Source of the DNA: Adiantum capillus-veneris | Taxonomy: Eukaryota; Streptophyta; Polypodiopsida; Polypodiales; Pteridaceae | Reading direction: 5' to 3' | Length of the DNA: 64,000 nucleotides | Assembly: GCA_014529385.2 (NCBI GenBank) | Contig: CM043966.1 | Span: 111,238,468-111,302,467 of the forward strand | Shown here: one piece after another, positions 1 through 12,241 of the stretch | Layout: every line of letters starts with the position of its first letter | Numbering within the stretch: position 1 is the stretch's first letter | The notes under the pieces: model-generated | Databases searched by the model: none | The model's input: only the letters and a program-made list of their open reading frames with translations | Told to the model about the DNA's origin: nothing | Translations under genes and position numbers: made by a program

Positions 1-450
1 ATGACCTCCTCTAAACAAGAGGAAAGTGGGGTTGAAGTTCTTCTTGAAGAGATGTGAGGCTCAAGGAAGAAGGAAAGGGACTTAGGATGAAGAGGAAGCA
101 GAGAGGAGCTTCTTCACAAAACCCTCAATGGTTTGCCCTTCAAGAGAGTGAGAGAGCAAGAGCAAGTTTTGATGGAAACCTTGATTTACTTAACCTTACT
201 TAAGCATGGCAAGTATATAAGTAATCAGCAATGTGTGTAAAATTACAAAGGAGAGGAGGTACTTATACAGAAAATAGTGGGTAGAATACATTGTATATAC
301 AAGGGGGGGGGCTGGTTGGCTGGGCCCCCCTTAATGCAAGCTAGAGAGAGAATGAGTGGGAAGTTTTAACTTTTGAATCATTCAAGAATTTTATTTTAAA
401 TTGAATTCTTCAATCAAAGAATTTTATTTCAATTTGAATTCTTCTAAATT
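1..450. other. No gene recognised
   Basis: This is plant-like intergenic sequence with a run of eight G at 303-310. I see no credible reading frame, RNA gene or repeat boundary. It may belong to a transposable element that starts before the window. Confidence 0.4.
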
Positions 451-600
451 CCTTTTGGACCCTAATTCTCTTCTCAATTCTTATTGGACCCCAATTTTTT
501 CTCAATTCCTATTGGACCCCAATTCTCTTCTCAATTCCTATTGGACCCCAATTCTCTTCTCGATTCTTATTGGACCCCAATTTCTTCTCAAACCCTATCT
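451..600 (+). repeat. Minisatellite, about 30-bp unit, five copies
   Basis: Five imperfect tandem copies of a unit built on TATTGGACCCCAATT and CTTCTCAATTC follow one another. Units differ by a few substitutions and short length changes in the pyrimidine part. The 84-codon frame through it (401-655) only translates the repeat as LLDPNSLLNSYW and is not a gene. Confidence 0.8.
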
Positions 601-960
601 CCTAACTTTATCTTCCAATCAAGTTAGTCCCTTTTTTTGCCAGTTCTCGATTTAGATTAGTTCCCACGCGGCTTTTGACGAAGAAGTATAAAAATAATCT
701 TAATCTTTTTGAAAAAATATAGGGATTACGTAATTTCTTATCCGGAATATCCTTGTCTTTTCATTCTGGAGTAAGTCTCGCTGTCCGCATGACTTCTTTG
801 TCGGTCTTGCTTTTTCTATATTATTTTCTAAGTTGAAAAAGTTTTGGATGGATCTAGGGTTTAGGGAGGGACCTTACAAGGAGGGGGTGGTGGGGGTTGT
901 TGTTGGGGGGAGGCTACTAATGTTTCATCCCCGCGACGGGCTCAACCATCTCCTGATGTT
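601..960. other. No gene recognised
   Basis: AT-rich sequence followed by a G-rich stretch at 880-915. No frame, RNA gene or repeat could be supported. Confidence 0.4.
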
Positions 961-1800
961 GGATCATTGAGTTACAGGAGGTCCAAAACTTCTACACCTC
1001 GGCAAGGTGCATCATGTTGTCTCATACACATGTAATGCACTTGGGGATATTATAGAGGTCATGAAAAAATTGCATGAATACCTCTACACAATCTTTCATA
1101 GGGATATCCTCTAGAAATGGGATGCAATACCAGATGAGAGAAAGAACTGTCTCATCAAACTCATGCGTAGTGAGTATCCCTAGCCACCACACTTGTAATT
1201 CAACGCGAGTCAAATGTTAAAGAAGGTGGAAAAACTTATACGCAACAGGCACTTAGAGTTGTATGATAGGGTGAGTGAAGAGAGATGGAAGCCAACTTGG
1301 TGCAACGAGGATCTTTGGGAGGAGCTCATCTTAAAGCTCAATGATGATGAGGAGTTGGGGTGATAGTAAGAGGCTCAAAGAACACCATCGCATGTCGAGA
1401 GTGGCGGATGGTCGGCGATGAAGCGTGATTTTGTAAGAGTTTTAGCCTTAATCTCCTACCTTTCATTCAAATAAATACGTCTTAATTGGCTTAATTAATA
1501 TAACTAACTATTAACTATGATTGATTAACTGAAAGCTACATATGGTAGAATCTCTACAAGCAAAGGAAATGAGTATGCATTAACGAATGGGTTTGGCGTG
1601 CTAATGTAGAAGATGAGAGCCAAGAATGTCAACAATTTGGTAAGCTAGCATGCGGACACATAAATTAATATTATAGTTAGCTATCTAGTATATTTTAGAA
1701 TAAATGTTTAATAACTTGATTTTTATTTTATTTTATGTGTAGGATGTAGAGGGGCCACCATCTCCACTACCCGATTCGGAGATATCGGATGTAGACTAGA
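961..1800 (+). pseudogene. Degraded gene fragment, possibly a transposase remnant
   Basis: On the plus strand, broken frames between about 990 and 1370 read like the tail of a plant transposase-associated protein, with text such as RWKPTWCNEDLWEEL, interrupted by several stops. Splice-like signals follow: AG before 1537, GTAAGC after about 1640, and TTTATGTGTAG before 1743. After the last one a short frame ends in PLPDSEISDVD and a stop. This could be the decayed 3' part of an intron-containing transposase gene such as a CACTA type. The assignment rests on general layout only and is weak. Confidence 0.25.
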
Positions 1801-1959
1801 TTTTGCAATGTACTAGCTTTAGGCTTATTTTGTTCCCCATAACTTTATATTTTGGTTTAATTTAAGGATAAAACATTGATATGTATAGTTCACTTATTTG
1901 ATTTCAATTTAAAGTTGATGTTTTGAATCTTGTCTTACTTTACTTTCAATTTAAAGTTT

Positions 1960-2205
1960 GATTTTAGCCGTAATTTTATTCTTTATTAGTTGTTACATTC
2001 AATAGCACCTATGCATTAACGCTTATACATAATAAGTACTTAGGCATAAGTGTTTATGCATAAGCGCTTACACATAAATATTGATTTTAGCTGTAATTTT
2101 ATTCTTTATTAGTTGTTACATTCAATAGCACCTATGCATTAACGCTTATACATAATAAGTACTTAGGCATAAGTGTTTATGCGTAAGCGCTTACACATAA
2201 ATATT
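1960..2205. repeat. Tandem duplication of a 123-bp unit
   Basis: Two adjacent copies (1960-2082 and 2083-2205) are nearly identical, differing at two sites that I noticed. Each contains several short inverted words of the GCATAAGCGCTTA type. No coding frame runs through them. The flanks 1801-1959 and 2206-2389 are AT-rich with no gene. Confidence 0.85.
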
Positions 2206-2389
2206 GATAAGTTAAATTATGTATATGCACCTGCAATTTCAATTATGTATGTTTAGAGTGAGAGTTCTATGTCATTTACATTCTTTATTGCTTAAAAAAG
2301 AAGAGGGATGGTGTATTATCCTCGCTTTGCTTTAGCGGATTCCTCTTTTTGATGTAATTTTCTCTTTGACTAAAGGAGGTACTAACGAA

Positions 2390-2690
2390 ATGCATTAACG
2401 CTATGCATTAATGCTACGCATAGACACTTCATGCATAACTGCATTAAGTATTAATGTTATACATAGATGTTTATGAATAAGCGCTTAAATTATGCATTGG
2501 CGATTATATATAAGCACTTATGCATAAGTGCTCATGCATAAGCCCTTATGTATTAGCACTTGTACATAAGTGCCAATGTATAGGTTAAGTACTAATGCAT
2601 AAGGGCTTATGCATTAACACTTATGTATAGACGCATTTGCATAGGCGCTCAAACATAACACTTATGCAAAGGCGGATATGTATGGATTAT
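2390..2690. repeat. Degenerate array of short palindromic 12-mers
   Basis: About twenty variants of TTATGCATAAGC and GCGCTTATGCAT follow each other at roughly 11-13 bp spacing. Most units are self-complementary or nearly so, so the array can fold in many ways. The 123-bp duplication at 1960 carries the same words, so both probably come from one expanding repeat. No gene is present. Confidence 0.65.
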
Positions 2691-2726
2691 CGACGACGGA
2701 AAATTTACTTATAAATTGTTTTAGCA

Positions 2727-3595
2727 TCAGTAATGATGTCGATAAGGCCTGATTTTTTTTGTAGTGCCACCTACTTTCTCAAACTTAATGATGCTATCTG
2801 TAGAAGGAGATGCAGTTGTAGGCCTACTAGTACGAGAAGAAACATTAGAGTTGGCTGCCTTATCACTTCTTCTCTGTTGTGCGGTCACAAATGCCTGATC
2901 GGCTAGACGTTGTCTAGCCCTATTTTTCCTAGAGTACACCTCTTGTAAGATCTTGTTTACTAAAGTATCATACTTGACAGCATCAGGTCTGTCCTCAGTA
3001 ACAAGTCTCTAGTAGAAGCAAAAGTCTGATATGACTCTAATAATGCATCAAGAACTGTCTACACAAGAGAATGATCTGGAATAATCTTGACTGCAAAAAT
3101 CAACTACTCATTGAGATCTTTAATCTCAATTACAAAAAAAACATTCATGTCATCTTTCTCCTACATAATCTTTGATTCTAGCTCTTTACGCAGGTAAGAG
3201 ATTTTTGCCTCATATTGACCTGTATACAAACCAGCTAGAGTATCCCAAGTCTGTTTTACTATTTTAGTTGAATGAATGTGTGGGTTGATACTACGCTTGA
3301 CAAAAAGTGTAATCAATGCATGAGCCTACACATATTTACCATCCCAACGAGCCTATTCAGTAGTCAGTAAAACAGCAGTAGCAGCAATAGAGCTGCTAGA
3401 ACCTGCAACATCCTCAACAGATCTTGCGTCCACAAAACCTGGACGTACATCCAAACCCTGCACAATATTCCACAATTCTTTTATAACCAAAACATGTTGC
3501 ATCATGTGTGCCCATAGTGGGTAATTGCTGTCCACATCTAATTTGTCTTCAGCAGAGACAGAATGCGAAGTACATCATTGTTGTTATTAGCCATG
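2727..3595 (-). pseudogene. Ty1/copia gag remnant
   Basis: Read on the minus strand from ATG at about 3593, the translation begins MANNNNDVLRI. It then carries copia gag (UBN2-like) features: NYPLWAHMMQHVLVIKELW near the start, then RWDGKYVQAHALI, TWDTLAGLY, and lastly LVQTVLDALLESYQTF. Stops and small frame changes break it, and only short pieces stay open (3353-3535, 2727-2939). No protease, integrase or reverse transcriptase follows before the 12-mer array, so the element is truncated. A primer-binding-like site upstream (3912-3923) has the matching orientation. Confidence 0.65.
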
Positions 3596-3911
3596 GCTGG
3601 TGACTAAAACTGATGTAGAGGCTGCCTATAATGAAGCTAATACGAAAATAACACGTGCTATGTAGCATAGACCAGAGTGGACTACGTGTGCCTGTTTTGC
3701 AACAAGTTGCTCTGTCAAAATTTTTGTACAAGATGATGAAAACTGTTGTGCATACCTCTTGTAGCAAAATGGAGCCTAAAACGACCTCAAATGGGATTTT
3801 TGAGATCACAACCTACTCTGTATAACAACTTGTACGCATTTATGAGAGCTCATGTCAATTGGAGTATGCAAGTTAGAGATTGCTGGGGACGCTGCCGGGG
3901 AGTTGATGTCT

Positions 3912-3923
3912 GCTTTGATACCA
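3912..3923 (-). other. tRNA-Met primer-binding-like site of the copia remnant
   Basis: On the minus strand this reads TGGTATCAAAGC, one mismatch from the usual initiator-tRNA-Met site TGGTATCAGAGC. It lies about 320 bp upstream of the gag remnant. The sequence to its right (3924 to about 4140) would be the 5' LTR, but no second copy is in view to fix the boundaries. Confidence 0.5.
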
Positions 3924-4148
3924 ATAGTTGGATTTAGGGTTGCATAAAGCACACACAAAGCTTGAAGAAGAATACTAAGCTCAAGAGCACACAACACAAG
4001 AAGTACTTATACTTAGTGTGCATGTACAAAGTTAAGATAGCCCTAGGATGATGGGTGTATATACAATGCTCAAAGAAAAAACCTCATATAGTGAGGAAAA
4101 AAGTGCCCTGACATCCCTAAATGTGTTCACACACATCACGTCCTATAC

Positions 4149-4547
4149 ATGGCAACACTCTCTCTTCTACAGACGACTCGTCCGCATGTGGTAGGCTTGA
4201 GTGGTGCAGCCCTCTGTCCTGTTTGTGAGAAGATTTTTGACAACTGGAGTGGCCACTACATGTTGTCATGTGGCCACTTCTATCGTTTTCTTTTTTTAAT
4301 AAGGCTAATGCAAACTTCATCGGCATGCCATATTTGCAACCATCCTTTATCTGAGGGACTCTATGTATTTTTTGAGATTCTTGGGGAGGACAAGTCGACG
4401 CAAAGAAGAGCTACTACTCCTAGCATACTATGTGACTTTTTTGTGATAATGAAGGATTATGAGACAATGAAGTTAAACAACCTCCTACATAATGACATAT
4501 TTTTTGTAAATAAATCACTAATACTTTGTAAGACTCTTATAGTTTAA
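4149..4547 (+). pseudogene. Broken RING-like zinc-finger fragment
   Basis: The 132-residue frame carries CPVCEKIF at residues 23-30, SCGHFYRF at about 40-47 and ACHICNHPL at about 59-67. This matches the start and end ligand pairs of a RING finger (C-x2-C, C-x-H, C-x2-C). The middle ligands expected after CGH are replaced by R and F, so a full cross-brace fold cannot form. The rest of the frame is low quality and ends in repeats. RING proteins are usually E3 ubiquitin ligases, but this piece is too short and damaged to act as one. A chance resemblance is possible. Confidence 0.35.
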
Positions 4548-4679
4548 TACATTGTTTATTGAGCATTGTCTATTGAGCATTGTTTTATTTGAGCATACAA
4601 AAAAGATAATTCGACTTTGTTTTGTAGTTTAAAATAAAGAGATATTACACTAAACAATGGCAACAAAATTGTTAATTTT

Positions 4680-4725
<46 letters not shown>

Positions 4726-5164
4726 TAGTACTTATTATGAGAAAGAGAAAGAGACTTGCTTTCTTTCTCAATAAAGAAACAAATAAAAATAATGGAAGTG
4801 AACCTCAAAAGTCAATACTATTTGTATACTTTATGTGAGGTGGAAGCTACAACTTGCTGGTATGTAATATGTATATGTTTGTATGTGAGGAGATGGGAAC
4901 TTTGAGCTACCATGAGGCAATGAGGCACAAGCTACAACTACAAGTGGTACTAAGGCTTTAGGCCTTGCTTAGACAGGCCAAAAAATAGACACAATCATCA
5001 CTATAGTCCTTCCCTAAAGATAGAACTAATAAACAACAAATATTTCCTATCACAAATCCCAATCATCAATTTTCATAGTAGAAGTTATAACTCTCCAAGA
5101 TTATCATTTTTATCTCATAAGTTCCCTTAGATAAACAATGGTTAAGTACATTACAATCTATTAT

Positions 5165-5208
<44 letters not shown>

Positions 5209-5578
5209 TAGTTATTGTTTGTGCAATGTGGGGTGATATTAGAGAGAGAGAGAGAGAGAGTAATTGAATTTCTTGGGAAAAGGACACCATATATATGTCC
5301 TCTCTCCTTTTGTTTCCCACCAAGAGAAAGAGAGAGATGGGGGGAGTGGGATATTTCTTTGCCCATGTGGAAGGGTAGTGGTCAGTTAGGGGTATTATTA
5401 AAGTGAGTGTGTATGTGGAGCAGTAAAGGCACTCACGTTTCCATCTCCCCTTATTTTTTCTTTTTTTGAAGGTGTCATATATAGCTTATGTGTATATATG
5501 GGGGGCCTTCCATAAGGGTTTTTTTTTTTGCTAAGAAGTCCATACAATGTAAGAGGTGCTTCCCTTGGGTTAAAGGGG

Positions 5579-5651
<73 letters not shown>

Positions 5652-5799
5652 TGTGTATCATTCCAATTTTATTAGATGCTTCAAATCTTGAAATAATTTG
5701 AGGTTTTTTCTATGATGTTAGAATATTCTATAACTTCTTTATTCATGTCAATGGTGGAATCTTCTTTATTGGTGGCATCTTTAAATTTTCCATAAAGAA
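4548..5799. repeat. Microsatellite-rich intergenic stretch
   Basis: GA arrays occur at 4682-4721, 5168-5205, 5241-5260 and 5583-5646, with AT-rich single-copy sequence between. No coding frame is supported. The apparent serine-leucine or arginine-glutamate ORFs are only translations of the GA arrays. Confidence 0.8.
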
Positions 5800-7210
5800 G
5801 ATGCTCCCCTACTATGGATATAATGGTGGCAACTAACAAACTGAGTCCATGAAGTTTCTAGGAGAGAAAGAAATGTAGGCCATGATCCACGCTAAAATGT
5901 AAGAAAATAAATTTCACATGATCAAAAAGCTCAACACTAAAGTAGAGTATGATAGTCGTACTCTCAAATTTTCAAAGGATATAATGTGCATACAAAAAGA
6001 CTCTCTCCTACATTGCCTCAATTTTTGGTCTCACATGTAAGGGAGCAGCAGCTAAGGAGCTAAGCCAAATGGTTGGTATGATATAGATTGTGAATAAGGG
6101 AATAGTCTCAAGCATGTAAATGGTTGAATACAATATTCTCTCACAAAGAGGAACATGATTTTGTAACTCGGAGAGAGAGGGAGAGAAAGATCAATGGCAT
6201 ACATGATTTCAGGTCATCGACTTCATTTTACACCACATCCTTCACTTTAACATAATGGCCAAAACTCTTATAGAAATAAACAACTAAGCAAACTTATTTT
6301 ACTTTTAGTTCTATCACATTTAAAGATGCAAATGACATGAAAGTGTAGATGAACAAATAGTGTGAACCTTATTGTGTTAAGCTACTTATGCATTATTGTG
6401 ATTAGGCGATGATTTAAACCATTACTATGCTTGTGCAGAAAACATAGATAGAGATGCAAGCGAGTCATCTAGACAGAAACATAGATGGAAGGGTCAATCA
6501 CATTCTTAATATTAATAGAAATCCAAATAATCTCTTTGAAACTTGAAACTTTCTTGGTACATTGGAAACTATGAGCCCTAATCGTTTCTTACACAATGTA
6601 GCAGTCATGGGGCCTCATCTTTAACAACTTGCTAGCTTACCCAGTTTTTACTTCTTCACTTGGTAGAACTTTTGTCAACCCTAGGTAGAACAAGATAAAT
6701 AAATCCTTCTTATTATATAGGCAGTTATGATGTGCACTACTACCATGTCTTGCTCATAAGAAAGACGCAATGATAGAAGAAAGAAAGAGAGTGGAGTAGA
6801 GACATTGGATCTGATCGTGTTCCTTGAAAACTGGCATATTAGAGAGTTTGAGACTTTAGATAAAATTTGGAACCACCAATGTCTTAAAGATTTGGCCATA
6901 TGGACAAATCTCAACCTATTTTTTAAGGCCAAATCCTTCAACAAGGTACTAGTTGAAAAGCTCTTTCGAGCCATGCTAAGATTTGGCCATGTGGTCAAAT
7001 CCTTAGCTCATTTTGAGAGTGGGAATTGGGAAATTCCCAAATTCTCTAATATGGTGTTGAAACCAATTCTAGAAACCCACTCCATTTTCAAAAAACGTTA
7101 TTCACATACTTATCTTAGCATTCATCTCTTCATACCATGCTAGCTTATCTAATCTCTATCATCAAGTTTGGAAGCATTGCTAGATCAAGATAGACCAAAA
7201 GGAGGACTCT

Positions 7211-7263
<53 letters not shown>

Positions 7264-7400
7264 ACACCCCAATAGAAAGAGAGCACTCCTAAGTTTGTTG
7301 AGCAAACGCTAGCACCTCATGAAAGATAATGTTTATGAGAAGCTCCAAATCTTGTCTTTAAAGTATGATTTGCATCATCTTACATATACACCAAAAGGAG

Positions 7401-7448
<48 letters not shown>

Positions 7449-7733
7449 CCACCCCAATATAAGGAGAGTGCTCCTAAGTTTGTTGAACAAATTTTAGCAC
7501 CTCATTAAAGATAACGTTTATGAGAAGCTCCCAAGCTTGGTTTTAAAAACTTAAATATACTCATGTTTGTTAAAATCTGGCAAGAGGTTGTTTCATGCAT
7601 CATTTTTAGAAATACAATAGACTATACATGTAGAAAGAGAGTATTGATAGTGTTCTAATTGGAACATAAGATAGCCTTATGAGAACACATGCCATGTTTC
7701 CTTGACTGTAACAATGTGCGGGTCACATACTAG
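5800..7733 (+). repeat. Left arm of a large imperfect inverted repeat
   Basis: This stretch is the reverse complement, with substitutions and small indels, of a right arm now in three pieces: 8548-9836, 39961-40056 and 45605-45870. Matching landmarks include the left words at 6047-6130 (TAAGCCAAATGGTTGGTATG, CAAGCATGTAAATGGTTGAA), at 6470-6500 (a GATGCAAG word) and at 7715-7733 (GCGGGTCACATACTAG). A CT array at 7213-7261 and a second one at 7400-7446 sit in duplicated flanks with words such as CTCCTAAGTTTGTTGA. No intact gene is present. It could be a foldback-type DNA transposon or a segmental inversion. Confidence 0.7.
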
Positions 7734-8547
7734 TCCATATGGATAAAGATCGTCCAATTTCTGGTGTTTGACAAGTGTCCCTTAAAAAGTCTTGAAAGCC
7801 TTGAAGAGCATTGAAGAAAAAACCTTTCAAGTTTCACATGATCTTTCCCAATGCTACATTTAGTTTATTTTGGAAAGGATTCAACAATTGATTTGAAGTT
7901 TGAACATAATAATTTTTTGAAAATGTTTGATTTTTTAAAACCACAAATCATTTTAAACTTAAGAACAGGGCTTGCCAAAAGCATTTTTCCTAAGCCAAAG
8001 AAATTAAGGGCACACTTGAAAGTTTGTCGATTATTAGGTCAAAATATTAAATTGGTCAATTTTTACATTAAAACATATAATTATTTACAGGTGTATGTCA
8101 AGTCCATCTCATAAATCTAGCTAGGATTTTGTGAATCTAACTAGTTAAAAATGCACTAAACCCCGGGTTTTTTCAAACACTGCTTAAAAAGTAATCTAAA
8201 ATTCCACAACTTTACATTAAGGACTAAATAAAAGGTTTCTTTTAAACAGTACCTTCTCTCTCTCTCATGGAGATCATTATGAGCTTTTAGATTTTTAAAA
8301 TAGAATTTTAACTCTCAATAGTCACCTTTTTGTCTTTTGAATGCCCTATGAATACTTCACCTTGTTCAATTTTCTACAATGCTTCCAAGTGGTTTTTCAA
8401 ACATTTTTGGCCTCTAAAGGCCTTAGCATCCATATGGATGAAGGTCGTCCAATTTTTGCTGTTTGACAAGTGTCCCTCAAAAAGTCTTGAAAGCCTTAAA
8501 GAGCATTGAAGAGAAAGCTTTGAAAAGTTTTGAAAGCCTTGAAGAGA
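7734..8547. repeat. Spacer between inverted-repeat arms, with an internal direct repeat
   Basis: A segment of about 110 bp containing CCATATGGAT, TCGTCCAATTT and GTTTGACAAGTGTCCC occurs at 7735-7840 and again in the same direction at 8427-8545. Between them is AT-rich sequence with one 87-codon frame (7851-8114) that resembles nothing I know. I do not call it a gene. Confidence 0.55.
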
Positions 8548-8807
8548 ACTAGTATGTGACCCGCGCGTTGCTGCGGCCAAGGAAACATCGCCTCTATTCT
8601 CATAGGGCTATCTTCTCTTCCGAACTGGAACATTGTCAATACTCTCTTCCTACATGTATAGTGTATCACATTTCTAAAAGTGATGCATGACACAACCTCT
8701 TAAAAGATGTTGCAAAGCATTCTTTGATACAAGATTGGGAGCTTCTCATAGACATTATTTTTCATGAGATGCTAGCCCTTATTCAACAAACTAAAGTGTT
8801 CTCTAAT

Positions 8808-8865
<58 letters not shown>

Positions 8866-8932
8866 CATATATATATATACATATATATATATACATATAT
8901 ATATATATACACATATATATATATATACACAC

Positions 8933-9004
<72 letters not shown>

Positions 9005-9836
9005 CTCCTTTTGGTCTACCTTTATCTATCACCCCTGCTACCAAGCTTGATTATAGAGATTAGATAAGCTAGCATGGTGTGAAGAGATGAAAGCTAAGAG
9101 AATTTAATGTAATAATGATTTTTTTAATAAAAATGGAGTGGGTTTCAGAATTGGTTTCAATGATAGGAACATAATGGATGTAATATCTCTGGTGCACTCT
9201 CTTACTGGCTTCTATCCTTGCATCTTTTTTAATGAGCAAGACAGGGTAGTAATGCACATCATAACCCCTTATATAATAAGGACATATTTCCTTTGGTCTA
9301 CTTAGGGCTGAAAAAAGGGCTACCAATTCGAGAACCAAGTTGAGAAGTATAAACTAGATAAGCTAGCAAGCTTTTGAAGATGAAGGCCCATAACTACTAC
9401 ACTGTGTAATTATAAAACTTTTCAAATCTAAGAGTAGAGTTATGGAAAGATTAGGCCCACTACTTTCCAATGTACTGGGAAAGAGATAAATTGGATTTCT
9501 TTTAATATTAAGATTGTGATTGATCCTTCCATCTATGTTGCTCTCTAGATGCCTTGCTTGCATCTCAATCTATGTTTTGTGCACAAGAATAATAATGTTT
9601 TACATCATCACCGAATACAATAATGCATACGTTGCTTTGTACAATAAGGTGCATAGTATCTGTTCATGTACACTTTCACATCATTTGCACCTTAAATTGT
9701 GTGAGAAATGAAAGCAAAATAAGGGCACAATTTTATATTTTTGCAAGAGTTTTGGCCACTATGTTCAGTTGAAGGAGGTGGCACAAAATTGAGGTTGTGA
9801 CCTGAAATTTATGTCACTACTCTCTATCTCCCTCTC
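8548..9836 (-). repeat. Right arm of the inverted repeat, first segment
   Basis: This is the reverse complement of 6165-7733. It breaks at 9836 because element A inserted there. The left arm provides an inferred empty site: its CTTTCTCCCTCTCTCTCC word runs straight through the position where the right arm is split with a CTCTC duplication (9832-9836 and 39956-39960). Confidence 0.7.
8812..9002. repeat. Compound CT-TA-GA microsatellite
   Basis: A short CT run is followed by about 145 bp of TA with interspersed CA/TG units and then by GA to 9002. The whole block is nearly self-complementary (CT at one end, GA at the other). It is a hairpin-prone repeat, not a gene. Frames through it give only alternating isoleucine-tyrosine. 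Confidence 0.9.
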
Positions 9837-10015
9837 TATAAGACCTAGGAGACTGAGATGCCGGATCCACCGCTCTACTACCCTATATATAGGATGGCTC
9901 CTAGCCCTAGCCACAATATGGATCCCTAGTCCACACCGGTCCACAAACCGAGCCCCTGGTTCAGGTCCCTGACCCCCTAGGACGAGCCTTGCTCCTTAGG
10001 ATCCTTGTCTTGACA
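9837..10015 (-). repeat. 3' LTR of element A
   Basis: On the minus strand it starts TGTCAAGACAAGGATCC and ends GGTCTTATA, matching the LTR at 39779-39955 over its length with many substitutions. The ends are TG...TA rather than the usual TG...CA. On the minus strand the purine tract AAGGGGGGATTAA lies just before it (10016-10028). Confidence 0.75.
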
Positions 10016-11292
10016 TTAATCCCCCCTTGGAGAAGCGTTTTTGTCCTTGAAAACAAGAGTGGTGATACACTAATGTGTTCAGCAGTGGCATCCTTCATGG
10101 ATCCAGCTGTGCATTTAGCATGAACCAAGTTGAGTAGGAGGTTCAATGAAATGAGGAGTAACATTGTGATTTTCCACATTGTTCTCCATTTGCAACCGTC
10201 ATGTGTTACCAACTCCTATCCAACATAGTGTGTAGACTCCATTTAGAACGCACACAAGCATGCAAAATGAGTTATCACAACAAAGATGTACCCAAGAGAG
10301 TACCTCTTTTCACTTTCCATGAAAATAACTAGGGCTCATGGACTTATCAGCAAAATATAAGTCCTTGACTTGTTCTCAATTTTCATTAGTAAACAACCCC
10401 ACCATAACTACTGTTCAAAGTTGAGAACCTGACTTATACATGAAGAGACTAAACCTAGTTGCAAGCATGCTTTAACTTATGGTAAGAAAACTCCAAGTAG
10501 AGCAACAAATGCTTACTAATCAAATTTCTTGGTGCTAACGTACGCACTTTGCATATCCTTTAGCACCAGATTACACTTTGTAATATGCCTATCCCCTTGG
10601 GTAACTAACAGTACTGAGGTGTGTTTTCCCATGTTTTACAGATAGTCTTTCCAAATGACTAGTAAACATGGATCACATTATCGTACAAGATTTCTAAGGA
10701 ATCATCAATGACATGAATAATCATCTTGGATAACTTGAAAGATCTAGAAGCACCCAGACCGAGCCATGACCTCTGTTGGGTATTGTTAGATCTAAACATA
10801 ATCTCATAGAGAGAATGCACATAGAATGCAAAATGCTTCATTAGCAACTAATGTGATGAATATGCATGCCGCTCCAAATCAGCCTTTGTTAAACATGAGG
10901 GCCCATAACACCTAGTGTGCATGCATTTAGAAAAAAATAGATCTGAACCTGTATATCCATGATCATCCTTGTAAAAACTGATGGAGTATGTGATGCTTCT
11001 AGCACACATTAAAGAGGAATGTAAATAGTTCTAAAAAGAAACTAAATACTTTTGTTGCAATCATCTGCAAGCCTTGCTGAAACGAACGTTTGAACCATAA
11101 TAGAAGGTGAAACAGAAGTCACTTCTAGGTACAAAAAATAAACTTTTTTCATCAACAACTCATAGCCTTGCTATATGTATAAAAAACTAGCTATAATGTT
11201 GTTTAGCAGAACTTGTACCGTAACAAGTCATTCTATGTATCCAACAATTTTTTTCCACTGAAAGTGCTCCTAATACATCGTGCTAAAAATGG
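10016..11292 (-). mobile_element. Element A body, 3' segment
   Basis: This is the reverse complement of element B from about 38160 to 39420, for example ATGGAGTCTACACA at the right and the purine tract at the left. No intact ORF is present; frames of 62-83 codons here are not conserved between A and B. It ends at the gypsy target duplication AATGG (11288-11292). Confidence 0.7.
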
Positions 11293-11916
11293 TGTTAAGG
11301 CGGTTACGCCGCTAGCGGAAGCTAAATAGCGAGAACTCAACCAACAACAGAATTTGTCAGACGAGGACGGAGCTTGACCCGCAGGCGCATGGAAACAACT
11401 AGGTGGGTGTCAAATCACCTACTCGACCTTCTGATGACAATCACTACTAAGGAAATCAAATCTAAGTTCTAAAACACGCAAGTGACTGAAATCCGTACTA
11501 CGAACGAATGCTATACGAAACAGGATCTAGAATCATCGAATCGATCTCAAACTCAAGGGGAAGTCTATGCACTAGGTAAGAACAACACCCTAAAGACTTG
11601 AACTGCAAAATCAACCTATAACCACTCCGTGCGGTAAACGCGTATGAAGACAGGCCGAAAAATATAGATGACCGAAACTTGACCCCGATGGTACTAATGT
11701 GTAGCTCTACTCATTGTGGTTCTATAGATATGTTGCACGCTCTATTCCGACACACGAGTTGGAAGAAAACTCACACCGAAGCTCGTAGGAACTTACCACA
11801 CGTAGAAGCCGATAGCGCGCACTCTTGGTATCTGTGTGTAGCTCTCACCGTTGCTAACACAATGGCGGTGTCGCTTCTCCAATGGCAGCCCCGTAGCTCG
11901 CGTAGCAAGGAGATAA

Positions 11917-11953
<37 letters not shown>

Positions 11954-12241
11954 ACACAGTCACGGCGCTCAAAAAACTCACTTTGATTAATAATTGAATC
12001 CTCTTTTAGGTTACAAAACTTTAGCTTATATACCTCAGCCTTGGAGGTGAGAACATCTCTAATTATTTACATCAGCAGGTGAAATTACGTCGGGATTACA
12101 GACTGGAAACTCAATTGAGTCCCGTTACTTAATGAATGGCTCAAATCAAAATTAATGTCGGAAAGACATTTATTACAATCAATGGTTACAAAATGATGGG
12201 TGTGAGCAAAAATGTGGTTGGGATCCTCTGCTGGCTCAACA
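11293..12241 (-). repeat. 3' LTR of the gypsy element
   Basis: This is 949 bp, identical to 29393-30343 except for two C/T differences (near 11635 and 11665) and one CT unit in the microsatellite at about 11919-11951. On the minus strand it carries the same TATA box as the 5' copy (12025-12032). Confidence 0.97.

Noticed and set aside
401-655. 84-codon frame with repeated LLDPNSLLNSYW
   Set aside because: It follows exactly the 30-bp minisatellite, and no start context or homology supports a protein.
1960-2690. CRISPR-like array
   Set aside because: Units are about 12 bp, degenerate and without unique spacers, in a plant nuclear sequence.
3880-3906. GACGCTGCCGGGGAG word near the copia remnant, similar to the gypsy primer site
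   Set aside because: It is in the wrong place relative to any gypsy coding sequence and lies beside a better tRNA-Met primer site; a chance match is likely.
5398-5691. ORFs rich in serine-leucine or arginine-glutamate here and at many other sites (for example 8724-9050, 34151-34891, 39555-39812)
   Set aside because: They are translations of CT, GA and TA microsatellites and have no other content.
11679-11990. Plus-strand 103-codon ORF in the gypsy LTR, repeated at 29779
   Set aside because: It is antisense to the element, ends in the CT array and exists twice only because LTRs are duplicated.
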